Positions 11,104 to 21,804 of a stretch of 64,000 bases of DNA are shown in pieces (the stretch's first letter is position 1; each line of letters starts with the position of its first letter). The position numbers and the translations under genes are program-made. The stretch lies in contig NC_049997.1 in NCBI RefSeq assembly GCF_000003815.2, positions 2,158,484 through 2,222,483 of the forward strand, written 5' to 3'. The stretch comes from Branchiostoma floridae (lineage: Eukaryota > Chordata > Leptocardii > Amphioxiformes > Branchiostomatidae). The notes beneath the pieces were generated by a model. The model saw only the letters and a program-made list of their open reading frames with translations, had not been told where the DNA came from and did no database searches.

Positions 11104-13200
11104 AAGAAAAAAAAGGCATTAAAATTCACTTTCGACAATTAACTTGTTTGCTCCTGTTGAGCTTTCTCTTATTTCAGCTTATCATTCTGATATAAATATC
11201 ATATTCAATATTTACTACTATGAGTTAGGGCAAATGTGCACTCCTAAATCTGGGACTTGGAAAAGATATCAAGATCATCTCAATCTGGACAGATTTAGAG
11301 AATGAACAAAATTCGCCCGCCAGTTATTTATACCCACGAGTATGATCTCGTCTAAAAGGTGTCACAATGGCCTATTCAGTGTTATTTGAGGCTATAAACG
11401 AACTTTGCAATTAGAAAAAGGAAAAAAAAAAGCCCAGAAATGCCCATTTTTCTTGTTAACACTTTGATTAAGTCTATTTTATGGTAAGATATTGTAATAA
11501 CATTGTGTCATATAAGCCATTTTAGCGCTATTCACCCAGAAATCACGGTGTACGGTTGCTAGGGTATTCTTTCCCGTTTCTATGCACGTTCGACGGAGTA
11601 TCGGGTTACAACCGTATTGGCTAACCGTAAAATATCTGATAATAAACAAAGTGTTATGACAGAGAAGATGTTTTCAGCAATTTTACATACTTTGAATCTT
11701 GTCGTTTGAATTTAAATAGCTGTTTTGTTTAGATTTTGCTTCCAAAGACGAACATTTTCTGTTTCCAAGAAGACCTTTACTTTGACCAATCTCTTGATAA
11801 GATGGGCCGCATAAGTCATCGAAAAATCACGATTTTTGTATTTTTCGTCATCTATGAGGAAAATGAAACTTTCTGTTTTTGGAATTTTTTAATTTTCTAT
11901 TTTAAGCAAAGTTACGGTCGAAATTTTGCGTAAAAATGGCATTTTTCGCACTTGATTACGAATAATTCCAAAGTAAGGCATTTTCTAAAAATCCCCAAAA
12001 CAGAGATCTCGGGAAAACCGTTGCTGTCATTTTGAGCCGTCAATGAGTTCATTTGGACTCTTCCTGGTGGAGATCTTAAACGATGTTTGCAAGCATGTCA
12101 TACCGCACGGAGAGCGGGAGGGTGTAATTGATACCAGTGTAAACAACACTTATAATATCCAAGGTCACCAACAGAAATGTCAGTAGCTTCGTTAAATATT
12201 ACAGCTCCCAAACTAAGTAATAGCATGGATGTGCTGTCCAGAGAATTGTTTATATTGGTGAAAAACTATATTTTTTTGCTAGTTCAAGGTAGTTTGGGAA
12301 AAAGGGCCAGACAGCATTGTTTACCGGCAACGACCGCAGATGACCCCAAATAGAACACGGGTTCGGTTCGAATTACGTCAGATAGAACATTGTGAAACAA
12401 GGTTCCAATTCGGCTAGACATTGGAGGTTTTGAGCCTGTATTTGACCATCGTGAATGGCCCATTTTACATGAACACATCATTCAAATTAAGTCTATTTCA
12501 TGGTAAAACAGTGTAAGAATGACGTTTGTGAAAAGTCCATTGAAAATATATTGGACCGCGTAATTTCGTCTAAAAGGTGCCATATACGCCTTTTAGCGTC
12601 ATTTGCGACTATATAACGTTACTAACTTTGCAATTGAAAATCAGAAAACGCCCGTAGATGGCCTATTCTACTTGTTAATACTTTTATTTAGTCTATATCA
12701 TAATAAATAGTATAAGAATGACTTTTGTGTAATACATGGAGTATGTTTAGCTGCTTTAAAGTTACATTGATATTTGCTTAAACGATGTTAAAGACACCAA
12801 CTCTGATACAAAGCGTCTATAAGTTTATTCGTAAAATTACGTTTATATAATATGCAGACAATGTATTGTTTCTGTGATTCTAAAATTACAATAAATTATA
12901 TTATTATTTCAATTGGGTATGCGCTGTTGTTGTGAAAGTACGTGTAGATGATATTGACTTTATAGGCTTTTACAGTCTGGAAGCTGATGATCCGCGATTA
13001 TATTTTAGGTGTCTCAAATTTAGACCACAGTAAGTAAATTAAATTTTTGATGACATACTCAGCAGACGACAAAAATAATGAGATAATGTAAAGTAAAACA
13101 AGATTGGTTATTAAAAAATAGAAACTATAAACGTTGTAGCAAGCATTGAAGTGACAAAAGCATGGAATCATGAGCCAACAAGTAATTCATTCACCCTTTC
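11104..13200. other. Intergenic AT-rich sequence with an old diverged duplication
   Basis: No exon is supported. Two stretches, about 11345-11520 and about 12555-12740, share an ordered set of words (TCTAAAAGGTG, GGCCTATTC, AACTTTGCAATT, AAGTCTATTT) and look like old copies of one unclassified repeat. The rest shows nothing I recognise. Confidence 0.45.
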
Positions 13201-13274
13201 TTGAAGCCGGCTTTCGTAGTCCAAGAGTAACAGCCTTTTAGACGTTTTCAGGTAGTCGAGGAAGATTAATTCTT

Positions 13275-13735
13275 GGTGACAGTGCACAAGGCTTTAAAAC
13301 ATTCAACCTCACCCCGAATTTTCGGGGTTCTGGAACGCTGCTTTATCAGTCGTGTCACTGTATGTTCTTAACTTTCATTCGTCATGGCGTCAAGATTACA
13401 AGTGAGTTACTTTTATCACTTGAATTGTTTACTAGAACTCCTAGACATAACGTAGAAAGTCATTTGACTGCCAAAAATCAATTAGTGACTTTTCCACAAG
13501 GCTTTCAAACATGGAACCTCACCCCGAATGTCGGGATCTACAACGCTATTTTATCAGTCGTGTCATTGTGTGTTCTTAAATTTTATTCGTCATGGCGTCA
13601 ATATTACAAAGTGTGCGTTACTTTTATCACTTGAATGTATACTAGAAACCCCTAGACAGAACGTAGAAAGTCATTTGACTGTCAAAAATTACTTAGTAAC
13701 TTTTCCACAAGGCTTTAAAACATTGTACATCATTT
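13275..13735. repeat. Tandem repeat of about 205-210 bases, 2.3 copies
   Basis: Units begin with CACAAGGCTTT at about 13286, 13496 and 13707 and share CAACCTCACCCCGAAT, CGTCATGGCGTCAA and TCATTTGACTG. The third unit is partial. Open frames over this block repeat themselves and are not genes. Confidence 0.75.
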
Positions 13736-13849
13736 AATGTATATAAGAAGATGGATGCATAAACAAATATTAGAAGAGTGAGAGAGAGTAAACTAAATGA
13801 CGACAGATATGGAGCCAAACAGACAGGGAGATAGATACACAAGGAGCAT

Positions 13850-16713
13850 TGCAGACAGGGAGGCAGACAGAGCGGCAGACAGACAGGGAGGCAGACAGAC
13901 AGGAAGAGAGACAGACAGGGAAACAGACAGACATGGCGAGAGACAGACAGGGAGCCATGCAGACAGGGAGCCTATCAGACAGGGAGGCAGACAGAAAGGA
14001 AGGCAGACAGACAGGGAGGCAGACAGACTGGGAGGCAGACGGACATGAAGGGAGACGGACAGACTGGGAAGCAGACAGACAGGAAGGCAGACGAATAGGG
14101 ACCCAGACAGACAGGGAAGGAGACAGAAAAAGTCAGACAGACAGGAATACAGACAGACAGGGAGGCAGACAGACAGGGAGGCAGACAGACACGGAGCCAG
14201 ATAGACCTAATTCCAGACGGATAGATAGGCAGCAGACAAGGAAACAGACAGACAGGACGCCAGACAGTCAGGGAGGCAGACAGAAAGGGAGGCGGACAGA
14301 CAGACAGACAGGAAGGCAGGCAGACAGGGAACCAGACAGACAGGGAACCAAACAGACAGGAAGCCAAAAAGACAGGGAGTCAGACAGACACGGAGGCAGA
14401 CAATCAGGATGCCAGACTGACAGGGAGTCAGATAGACAGGGAACCAGATAGACAGGGAGGCATAAAGACAGGGAACCAGACAGACACGGAGGCAGACAGA
14501 CATGGAGACAGGGAACCAAATAGACAAGAAGGCACACTGACTGGGAACCAGACAGACACGGATGCAGACAGACAAGAAGCCAGACAGGGAGCCAGTTAGA
14601 CAGGGAAGCAGACAGAGAGGGAGCCAGAGAAACATGGTGCCAGGAAGATGGGATGGCAGCAAGCAGGGAAGCAGACATACAGGAAGCCAGACAGACAGAA
14701 AGACAAACAGATAGGGAGCCAGACAGACAGGGAGGCAGACAGACAGGAAGGCAGACAGACAGGAAGACAGACAGACAGGGAAGCAGACAGAGAGGGAGCC
14801 AGAGAGACAGGGTGCCAGGTTGATGGGAAGGCAGCAAGCAGAGAAGCAGACATACAGGAAGCCAGACAGACAGGGAGCCAGACAGGCAGGGAGGCAGACA
14901 GACAGGAAGGCAGACAGACATGGAGCCAGGCAGACAGGGAAGCAGACAGAGAGGGAGCCAGAGAGACAGGGTGCCAGAAAGATAGGAAGACAGCAAGCAG
15001 GGAAGCAGACATACAAGAAGCCAGACAGACAGGGAGCCAGACAGACAGGGAGCCAGACAGAAATGGAGGCAGTCAGACAGGGAGGCAGACGGAAAGGGAG
15101 GCAGGCAGACAGGGAACCAGGCAGACAGAGAGGCAGACAGACAAATAGGCAGACAAACAGGGAGCCAGACAGACATGGAGCCAGACAGACAGGGAAGCAG
15201 ACAGACACGAAGGCAGACAGACAGGAAGACAGACAGATAGGGAGCCAGACAGACAGGGAGCCAGACAGAAAGGGAGCCAGACAAACAGGGAGGCAGACAG
15301 AAGGGGGGGGGGGCAGACGGACACGGAGGTAGGCAGATAGGGACCCAGACAGATTGGGAGGCAGACAGACAGGGAACCAGACAAACACGGAGGCAGACAG
15401 ACAGAAAGTCAGACAAACAGGGAGCCAGGCAGACAGGGATCCATATAGACAAGGGTGCAAATAAACAGGAAACAAGACAGTCACGGAGGCGGACAGACAA
15501 GAAGCCAGACAGACAGGGAGCCAATCAGACATGGAAGCAAACAGACAGGGAGCCATACAGACCGGGAACCAGACAGAGAGAGAGGCAGCCGACAAAGAAA
15601 CAGACAATCAGGACGCCAGACAGACTGGGAGCCAGACAGAAAGGGAGGCAGGCAGAAAGGGGGGCACACCAACACGGAGGTAGGCAGACAGGGAGCCAGA
15701 TAGACAGGAAGGCAGACAGACAGGGAACCAGCTAGACAAGGAGGTAAGCATATAGGGCTACATATAGACAAGGATGCACACAGACAGGAAAACAGACAGA
15801 CACTGAGGCAAAAAGACAAGACGTCAGACAGACAGGGAGCCAGTCTGACAGGGAAGAACACAGACAAGGAGCAGGAAAGACCGGGTCCCAGACATGATAG
15901 AGAGGCAGCTGGCAAGGAAACAGACAGGTCGCCAGACAGACAGGGAGGTAGACAGACAGCGAACCAGACAGACAGGGACGCAGACAGACAGGGAACCAGT
16001 CAGTCAGGGAGGTAGACAGATAGGGAGCCAGAAAGACAGGTAGGCAGACAGACATGAAGCCAGACAGACAACGAGGCAGACAGACAGGGAGCCTTACAGC
16101 TAGGGAGGAAAACAGATACGGAGCCTGGCAGACAGGGATCCAGACAGACAGGAAGCCAGACAGACAGGGAAGCAGTCAAACACGGAGTCAGATAGACAAG
16201 AAGCCAAAAAGGCAAGGAGATAGATAGACAAGGAGCCTTATAGATAGGGAGGAGACAGACAGGGAGGCAGACAGACACGAAGGCAGACAGACAGGAAGGC
16301 AAACAGATAGGGAGCCAGACAGACAGGAAGGCAAACAGATAGGGGGCCAGAGAGACAGGCTGCCAGAAAGATAGGAAGGCAGCAAGCAGGGAAGCAGACA
16401 TACAAGAAGCCAGACAGACAGGGAGCCAGACAGACAGGGAGCCAGACAGACAGGGAGCCAGACAGAAATGGAGGCAGTCAGACAGGGAGGCAGACGGAAA
16501 GGGAGGCAGGCAGACAGGGAACCAGGCAGACAGAGAGGCAGACAGAAAGGGGGGTAGACAAACAGGGAGCCAGACAGACAGGGAGCCAGACAGACAGGGA
16601 AGCAGACACACAAGGGCCGACAGACAGGAAGACAGACAAACAGGGAGCCAGGCAGACAGGGAAGCAGACAGAGAGGGATCCAGAGAGACAGGGTGCCGGA
16701 AAGATAGGAAGGC
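13850..16713. repeat. 2.9-kb minisatellite of CAGACAGACAGGGAGC-type units
   Basis: The block is built from a 16-base motif (CAGACAGACAGGGAGS) with scattered variants. It has a higher-order pattern: a longer phrase containing GAGAGACAGGGTGCC, AGGCAGCAAGCAGGGAAGC and AGACATACA recurs near 14600, 14780, 14940, 16340 and 16670. Stops are rare on both strands, which creates long spurious open frames (up to 466 codons on the minus strand) of LSVCLPVCLAPC or QTDREADRQ type. None has a splice, start or domain context. Confidence 0.9.
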
Positions 16714-17129
16714 AATGGGGACGAGATTCTAATGAATTCTGAAGTCACCTGTATGCACTGGGAGGTATGGTCTATGTTATCATTTGAATAATCGCACAGG
16801 TTGGCTCGATGTCCACATTGTTGACGTGGACAAAATTCCACCACGTGACATACTTTAAACTAAGATGTGCATATTGAATGTCAGGTGTTCCTAAACAAAC
16901 AACATTTTGACCTAATTATAAAGTACAATCTTGGTTTTAAATCAAAGGGATTCCTTATCATTATTTTGTATGAGTAGTTACGTACATATCATTGGGCTTA
17001 AATAGCCTGAGTGAGAACTAGTGAATGGACGATACTCGAAACAATGGTCCATTTCGCAACAAAGAAATCTTTTCTGTGGAGTTTTCGACTCCCACTGGCA
17101 TTATAAAATGACTTATTCGTTTCGTTTAT

Positions 17130-17700
17130 TCAGAAAAGAATCAGCATCGCAGTTTGTAAAAACAAACTGAATATCACTGATTATGTACAAATTTTCAACA
17201 TGTCGACTACAAAATATACGTATATACATCTATTAAACAAATTACAGTACATGATGTAGAAACGCCTATACAAAGTTGTACATTATACTTCACATAGAAC
17301 ACCGAAGTAAGGACAGGAACGTCCTACGTAGAGTATCAGGACTCGTTGTACAGGCGTATAGCCTGATGTAAGAACGACCTTCTCAGTCTCTGTGTCCGGG
17401 CAGTTGGCACAGTAAGTGCAGTGCCGTTTCTAAGAGTCCTCCCAGTGACCGTAGTTCTGGCCGGCGGCACCAGGTCATGGAGGGGGTGACCCTCGTCCAG
17501 CATATCCTCAGTAGCTTCACTGCCGCAACCTCTCGCCGTTCTTTCAGCGTCGGCAGAGCAGGCACCTCTCGTCTTCCCCCCAGTGAGACGATACGGAGTG
17601 CTCTCCGTTGTACTCTTTCAATTTGTCTCTCCTGCTCCTTACTACACCCTACTAGTAGTACGTGCCCATATTCGAGCACAGGTCTGATAAATCGCAGATG
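17130..17700 (-). mobile_element. LINE 3' end: C-terminus of reverse transcriptase ORF
   Basis: The minus strand codes MLEYGHVLLVGCSKEQERQ, IERVQRRALRIV and ALPTLKERR, the conserved end of the LINE reverse transcriptase polyprotein (R-P-x-LEY...IE-x-VQRRALRI...LPTLxERR). Downstream on the same strand is 3'-UTR-like sequence ending near GAATAAACGAAACG at about 17130. The catalytic core is missing, so this is a 5'-truncated dead copy. Confidence 0.75.
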
Positions 17701-18144
17701 GCTAACTGCCTCGGAACTGGAGACTGTAAAACTTGGTAGGAATGACTATATTCGTCTTCGCTCTTCTTATTTTCCTTGACTGGTAAGCTCAGAAATGTAT
17801 ATATATATGCCTGATCACATAATACGCTCATTTTTCAATATGTCCAACATCCGGTCCACCGAATTTTATTAGGTCCTAGAAAACTATATGGACGAGAAAC
17901 CGGTTTTGTACCGGTACACCGTACCGATACCCAGCGCTACTGTGCACCCATATGTCGACAGTAAGACGCTGCCAAGAAGAATGTTTTTTTAGTATTTTCT
18001 ATTTAGATACAAAGAATGTGATTTTGACAACTTTAAAAAGTACAATTATTTAGGCACAAACTTTGCCATCTGCACACCTCTATGTTTATTCCAATGTAAC
18101 GTTAAACACGGCTTCAATATATACAAAATTTCATCATCCTGTAC

Positions 18145-18392
18145 CAGTTGAAATGAGATATGGGATACCCAATTTACGAGGCATCACGTACTGGTACAGG
18201 GAATCGCAGTGTGGAACAAACTCTAAATTATTCAGTCAGTGACGCAGGTGAGAATCTTACTCCGATACTTGAAATGGTCCATCAATCAGTTGAAATGCAA
18301 TATGGATACCCGATTTACGAATCATCTCGTGGTGGTACGGCGACAGGAATGAGAGACAAATACTGAATTATTCAGTTCAGTGACGCAGGGGA
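18145..18392. repeat. Tandem duplication just upstream of the mosaic gene
   Basis: Two copies about 142 bases apart share GTTGAAATG, ATACCC-ATTTACGA, GGTACGG or GGTACAGG, and ATTATTCAGT...GTGACGCAGG (first about 18148-18247, second about 18289-18391). The second ends less than 100 bases before the signal-peptide ATG, so this is promoter or 5'-UTR territory. A 68-codon open frame spans both copies but has no recognised homology. Confidence 0.6.
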
Positions 18393-18483
18393 GCATTGAA
18401 AACGACTAGTTTACCCCTGGCTTGAGGACAGACACACACATTGCTACTTTGGGGCGTCGCGAAGAGAAGAGCCATCCCAAGCC

Positions 18484-18559
18484 ATGCTCTGGTGTTGGAA
18501 ACTCATTCTTGTGACAACATGGATGTTACACCGTCATACAGGCCACGCACAAGAGTGGG
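18484..18559 (+). CDS. Mosaic gene exon 1: start codon and signal peptide
   Basis: ATG at 18484 (context AAGCCATGC) opens 25 codons that begin MLWCWKLILVTTWML and end HAQEW, a short basic-hydrophobic signal peptide with likely cleavage after GHA. Donor TGGG/GTAAAA leaves phase 1, and the split codon G/GT gives Gly directly before the DCGG that opens CUB1. That precise fit supports this as the true start of the gene. Confidence 0.8.
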
Positions 18560-18730
18560 GTAAAATCAAATTTTTAACCAGTTTTTAAACAAATCTATAT
18601 CATCGCCTTGCTAATCATTTGTAACAATATGTTAAGTTGATGATTTGCTAAATAATTAGCTAGAAATGCATGTCTTCAGAGTTTGCATCAAAACGACGTA
18701 ATAACATATTAAACATGTCTCAACGTTTAG

Positions 18731-18955
18731 GTGACTGCGGTGGTAATATCACCGGACAATCTTCTGGCTTCGTTCACTCCCCCAATTATCCCGGACGGTA
18801 CAGCAACAACTTGGACTGTACGTGGACTATAGAGGTTAACGAATGGGAAGGCGTGTCGCTGACACCAGTATCGTTTAATCTAGAGGAAAACTTTGACTGG
18901 CTGGGCGTCTACAAAAAAGGGGTAGACAACTTCATCTCGTTAGGATTGTTTACCG
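18731..18955 (+). CDS. Mosaic gene exon 2: CUB1, first part
   Basis: Acceptor AACGTTTAG, donor ACCG/GTAGGT, 225 bases, phase 1 to 1. The peptide shows CUB landmarks DCGGNITGQSSGF, HSPNYPGRYSNNLDCTW and NFDWLGVY. The first disulfide pair (DCGG and LDCTW) is present. The second-pair cysteine normally before DW is absent. One N-glycosylation site (NIT). Confidence 0.9.
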
Positions 18956-18989
18956 GTAGGTTTGTCTCGGTCCAAGCATTAAAGCTATT

Positions 18990-19330
18990 ATGTTTTGGTA
19001 CAAAGAACAGAAAGGTTTATACGAGGGTGAGTCAAAAAGTAATGCAAGTGGTTTCATAACAGACTCGTTTTGACAAGACTCGTTAGACAATTGAGTTGAA
19101 ATTTGGCACAAAAGTAGAGGCATATGTCCTCTTGAGATTGAATTTTTTAATTTGGTCTTTATCATTTTATGAGCAACTGAGTTGATTTCAAGATGAACAC
19201 TCCCTTGGTAGCTTGTCAGACTATGAATTCCTCTAAATCTGACCCACTAAAAATCCCTGTAGGAGGTTAAAATGAAACATATATGATATCAAATGTCTTT
19301 ATATGATGCATGCCAATTTTCATTTCTGAA
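18990..19330. mobile_element. Possible mariner-like transposon end
   Basis: After TATA at about 19020 comes CGAGGGTGAGTCAAAAAGTA, which resembles a mariner/Tc1-type terminal repeat next to a TA target. I do not see the matching inverted end within the intron and no transposase frame, so at most this is a fragment. Confidence 0.3.
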
Positions 19331-19940
19331 CTCTCAATTGTTCCTCATTTACAGCTGATAGGATGGAGTAAGTTGTGATATAGAGCTGTTGGATTGATAC
19401 ACGAATTCGTGCGTTGTTGGTTAAAAGACTACTTTTCCATTAACCAAAAGAAACGAAACTTTACGCAGATATTAACTGTTTAAAGGCCAAAAAGTGTGCT
19501 AAGTTTTATTCCTCTTTGTTAATGGGGAAAGAAGGCTATAGAAACTTTTAATGATAACACAACAAATCTCATGACCCAGACGACCGCTTATACCTGACTC
19601 TACTCCAGCAACGAAAAAAGAAAAATGATCGGATTTCAGAGTTGAAAATAAGCTCGTGGCTTATAGAGAAATGCAGCTTATTACATGTGCAGGCTCAGTC
19701 TCATACAATAGCAAAAATTGGTTTAGGGAAATCGTTAATTGTACGTTAATTGGACCTCACCTTTGGCACATTGGGCAGATTGTATTAAGGCTTTACAGTT
19801 TGACAGTGTTTAATAGAAGATATATGTCAGATGAACGCCAGAATGTTAACAAATTTCACATTTAGTAAATAGTCTAATAAGTCATATATTTAACCTGTTT
19901 AAAACACACGTAATAATTCCACTTTCTCCAATTTTTACAG

Positions 19941-20045
19941 GAACAAACTTCACAGAAAAGCTCGTTGCATGGTCCCACACGATCCGCCTAGTTTTTCGCA
20001 CGGACTACTCTTACTCGGAAGATGGTTTTAAGATCCACTTCGAGG
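19941..20045 (+). CDS. Mosaic gene exon 3: CUB1, second part
   Basis: Acceptor CCAATTTTTACAG, donor GAGG/GTAATA, 105 bases, phase 1 to 1. The peptide GTNFTEKLVAWSHTIRLVFR continues to SEDGFKIHFEG, the final strands of a CUB domain. There is no cysteine, so CUB1 has one disulfide rather than two. N-glycosylation site NFT. Confidence 0.85.
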
Positions 20046-20403
20046 GTAATAAAATCACTGAGAAAATATAGATTCTTTTTTTGCAGGCAAATTCGGAAAT
20101 TATTTTGAAATGCTTACGAATTACTGTCTAATGAAGTAAATCATTGTAGCTGGGAAGGTTGCACAAAATATAATACTGAGAAATGTATCCTTATTTCCAT
20201 TTATCCGATTCCTATTTTAGGGTATTGTTAGTATAAAAGTAAACGTAACTAAAGTTCTTTTTTTCTTTCCTGTCTAAGAAATATGCTTGGGTTTATGTCA
20301 TGTAATGGATTTACTAAGCAATCGGCGGGAAATATAGTGCCGTTATAGAACAAAGGACATGAAACAATCAGATAAGATATCGAATCTTTTCCATAATATT
20401 TAG

Positions 20404-20628
20404 CTAAATGTGGTGGCTATATTACCGGGCAAACCTCTGGCTACGTTTATTCTCCCAACTACCCTGGGCAATACTACAACGACTTGGACTGTACGTGGAC
20501 TATTGAAGTCGAGATCGGAGAATGGGTGCAGATGGTACCATTCTCTTTCAGTTTAGAGAAGGACTATGACTGGCTATTGGTGTACAGTGGAGAGCTAAAC
20601 AACCAGACCTTCGTAGGATCATTCACTG
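20404..20628 (+). CDS. Mosaic gene exon 4: CUB2, first part
   Basis: Acceptor TAATATTTAG, donor CACTG/GTAGGC, 225 bases, phase 1 to 1, the same length as exon 2. Landmarks AKCGGYITGQTSGYVYSPNY, DLDCTWTIEV and YDWLLVYSGE. Close match to CUB1 and CUB3, indicating tandem duplication. As in CUB1, the cysteine before DW is missing. Confidence 0.9.
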
Positions 20629-20929
20629 GTAGGCTTGTCTTGGCTTTAGTGCAAAATTTTTCAGTCGTGTTATTAGCGAAATTTACGCAGAACGTTTTTA
20701 TGGTTCAAGCAAAATAGTAGACTCCGAAATTCCTTTGCCAGTTAACTTGTCTGATTTTGCTGTCTGAGGGTTCGATTGTGACTAACCGAAAGTGTGATGT
20801 GGTTTAACGTGTAAAAAAGTCCTAAAAACAATACCGATATTGTATGACATCAGTCAGATAGTCGTCACATCGATGTATACGACTATCTGAGAAGGAACCT
20901 GCTAATTCTACAATAATTTTTTTTCAAAG

Positions 20930-21040
20930 GTAAAAGCTTTATTGATCGTCTCATTGTCCAGTCCCACATCACCCACCTAGAGCTTTCTACGGACAGCTCA
21001 GTCAATGATGATGGTTTTGAAATCTTCTTTAATGATCAAG
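20930..21040 (+). CDS. Mosaic gene exon 5: CUB2, second part
   Basis: Acceptor TTTTTTCAAAG, donor TCAAG/GTGATG, 111 bases, phase 1 to 1. The peptide GKSFIDRLIVQSHITHLELS followed by NDDGFEIFF is the C-terminal half of a CUB domain and lacks cysteine. It has the same length as exon 7. Confidence 0.85.
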
Positions 21041-21384
21041 GTGATGAAGTCATTAATGAAATACAAATTATTTGTGTATCGCATTTCTGAATACCTCTAA
21101 TATTAGTGGTTGATTTACCTCTGCGTGTTGTATTGTATTTCTCTGGTTAAATCCTAATATGACGGGAGGGGTGGAGGCCCATGTCTAATAACAGCAAAAC
21201 GGCTTCAGCTAGAGTCACCAAATGTGTTGAACTTTCCTAGAAATGAGTTGGAAAAAAAATAAAGTATAGAAAGTTATATGTCTGTTGCTATGACAACCAA
21301 ATTTTGAAAGGCATTTTAAACAAAAATTGTGAATTCGGTTCTATCATTCTGTGTTCTGTATTCACACACGTATCTATCTGTCTC

Positions 21385-21495
21385 TACCCCCTCTCTCTCT
21401 CTCTCTCTATGATATATATATATATGTGTGTGTGTGTGTGTTTGTGTGTCTGTGTGTGTGCGCGTGTGTGTGTGTGTGTGTATGTGTGTGAGTAT
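21385..21495. repeat. CT/TG microsatellite
   Basis: A CTCTCTCT run passes into TATATA and then a long TG-rich tract. It sits about 85 bases before CUB3 and lies inside the intron. Confidence 0.85.
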
Positions 21496-21579
21496 CTGAC
21501 GGACAGCGGAAAATTTAGTGTATTCAGAGTTCGAGGGGCATCAGCTAGACAACATAGTAAACTTTTCCATAACCTTTAG

Positions 21580-21804
21580 GAAACTGCGGTGGATATATCA
21601 TTGAGCAATCTTCTGGCTACATTCATTCCCCCAACTATCCTGGACAGTACGACAACACAGTGTACTGTGTATGGACCATAGAGGTCAACACAGGGGAAGG
21701 GGTGAAAATTACATTTATATCCTTCGCCTTGGAGGATAACCATGACTGGTTAAGTGTCTACAAGGGGGAGAGAGTCACCGCCACCTTGATAGGATCATAC
21801 ACTG
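21580..21804 (+). CDS. Mosaic gene exon 6: CUB3, first part
   Basis: Acceptor ATAACCTTTAG, donor CACTG/GTAGGT, 225 bases, phase 1 to 1. Landmarks NCGGYIIEQSSGYIHSPNYP, VYCVWTIEV and NHDWLSVYKGE. It has no internal methionine near the start and so is easily missed by simple frame scans. Only the first CUB disulfide pair is present. Confidence 0.9.

Noticed and set aside
13275-13735. CRISPR-like array
   Set aside because: Units are about 205 bases long and repeat in full, without short repeats and unique spacers; the genome is clearly eukaryotic.
13797-16844. Many long open frames on both strands (up to 466 codons) of LSVCLPVCLAPC or QTDREADRQ type
   Set aside because: They arise from a stop-poor 16-base minisatellite read in any frame; they have no domain, splice or start context.
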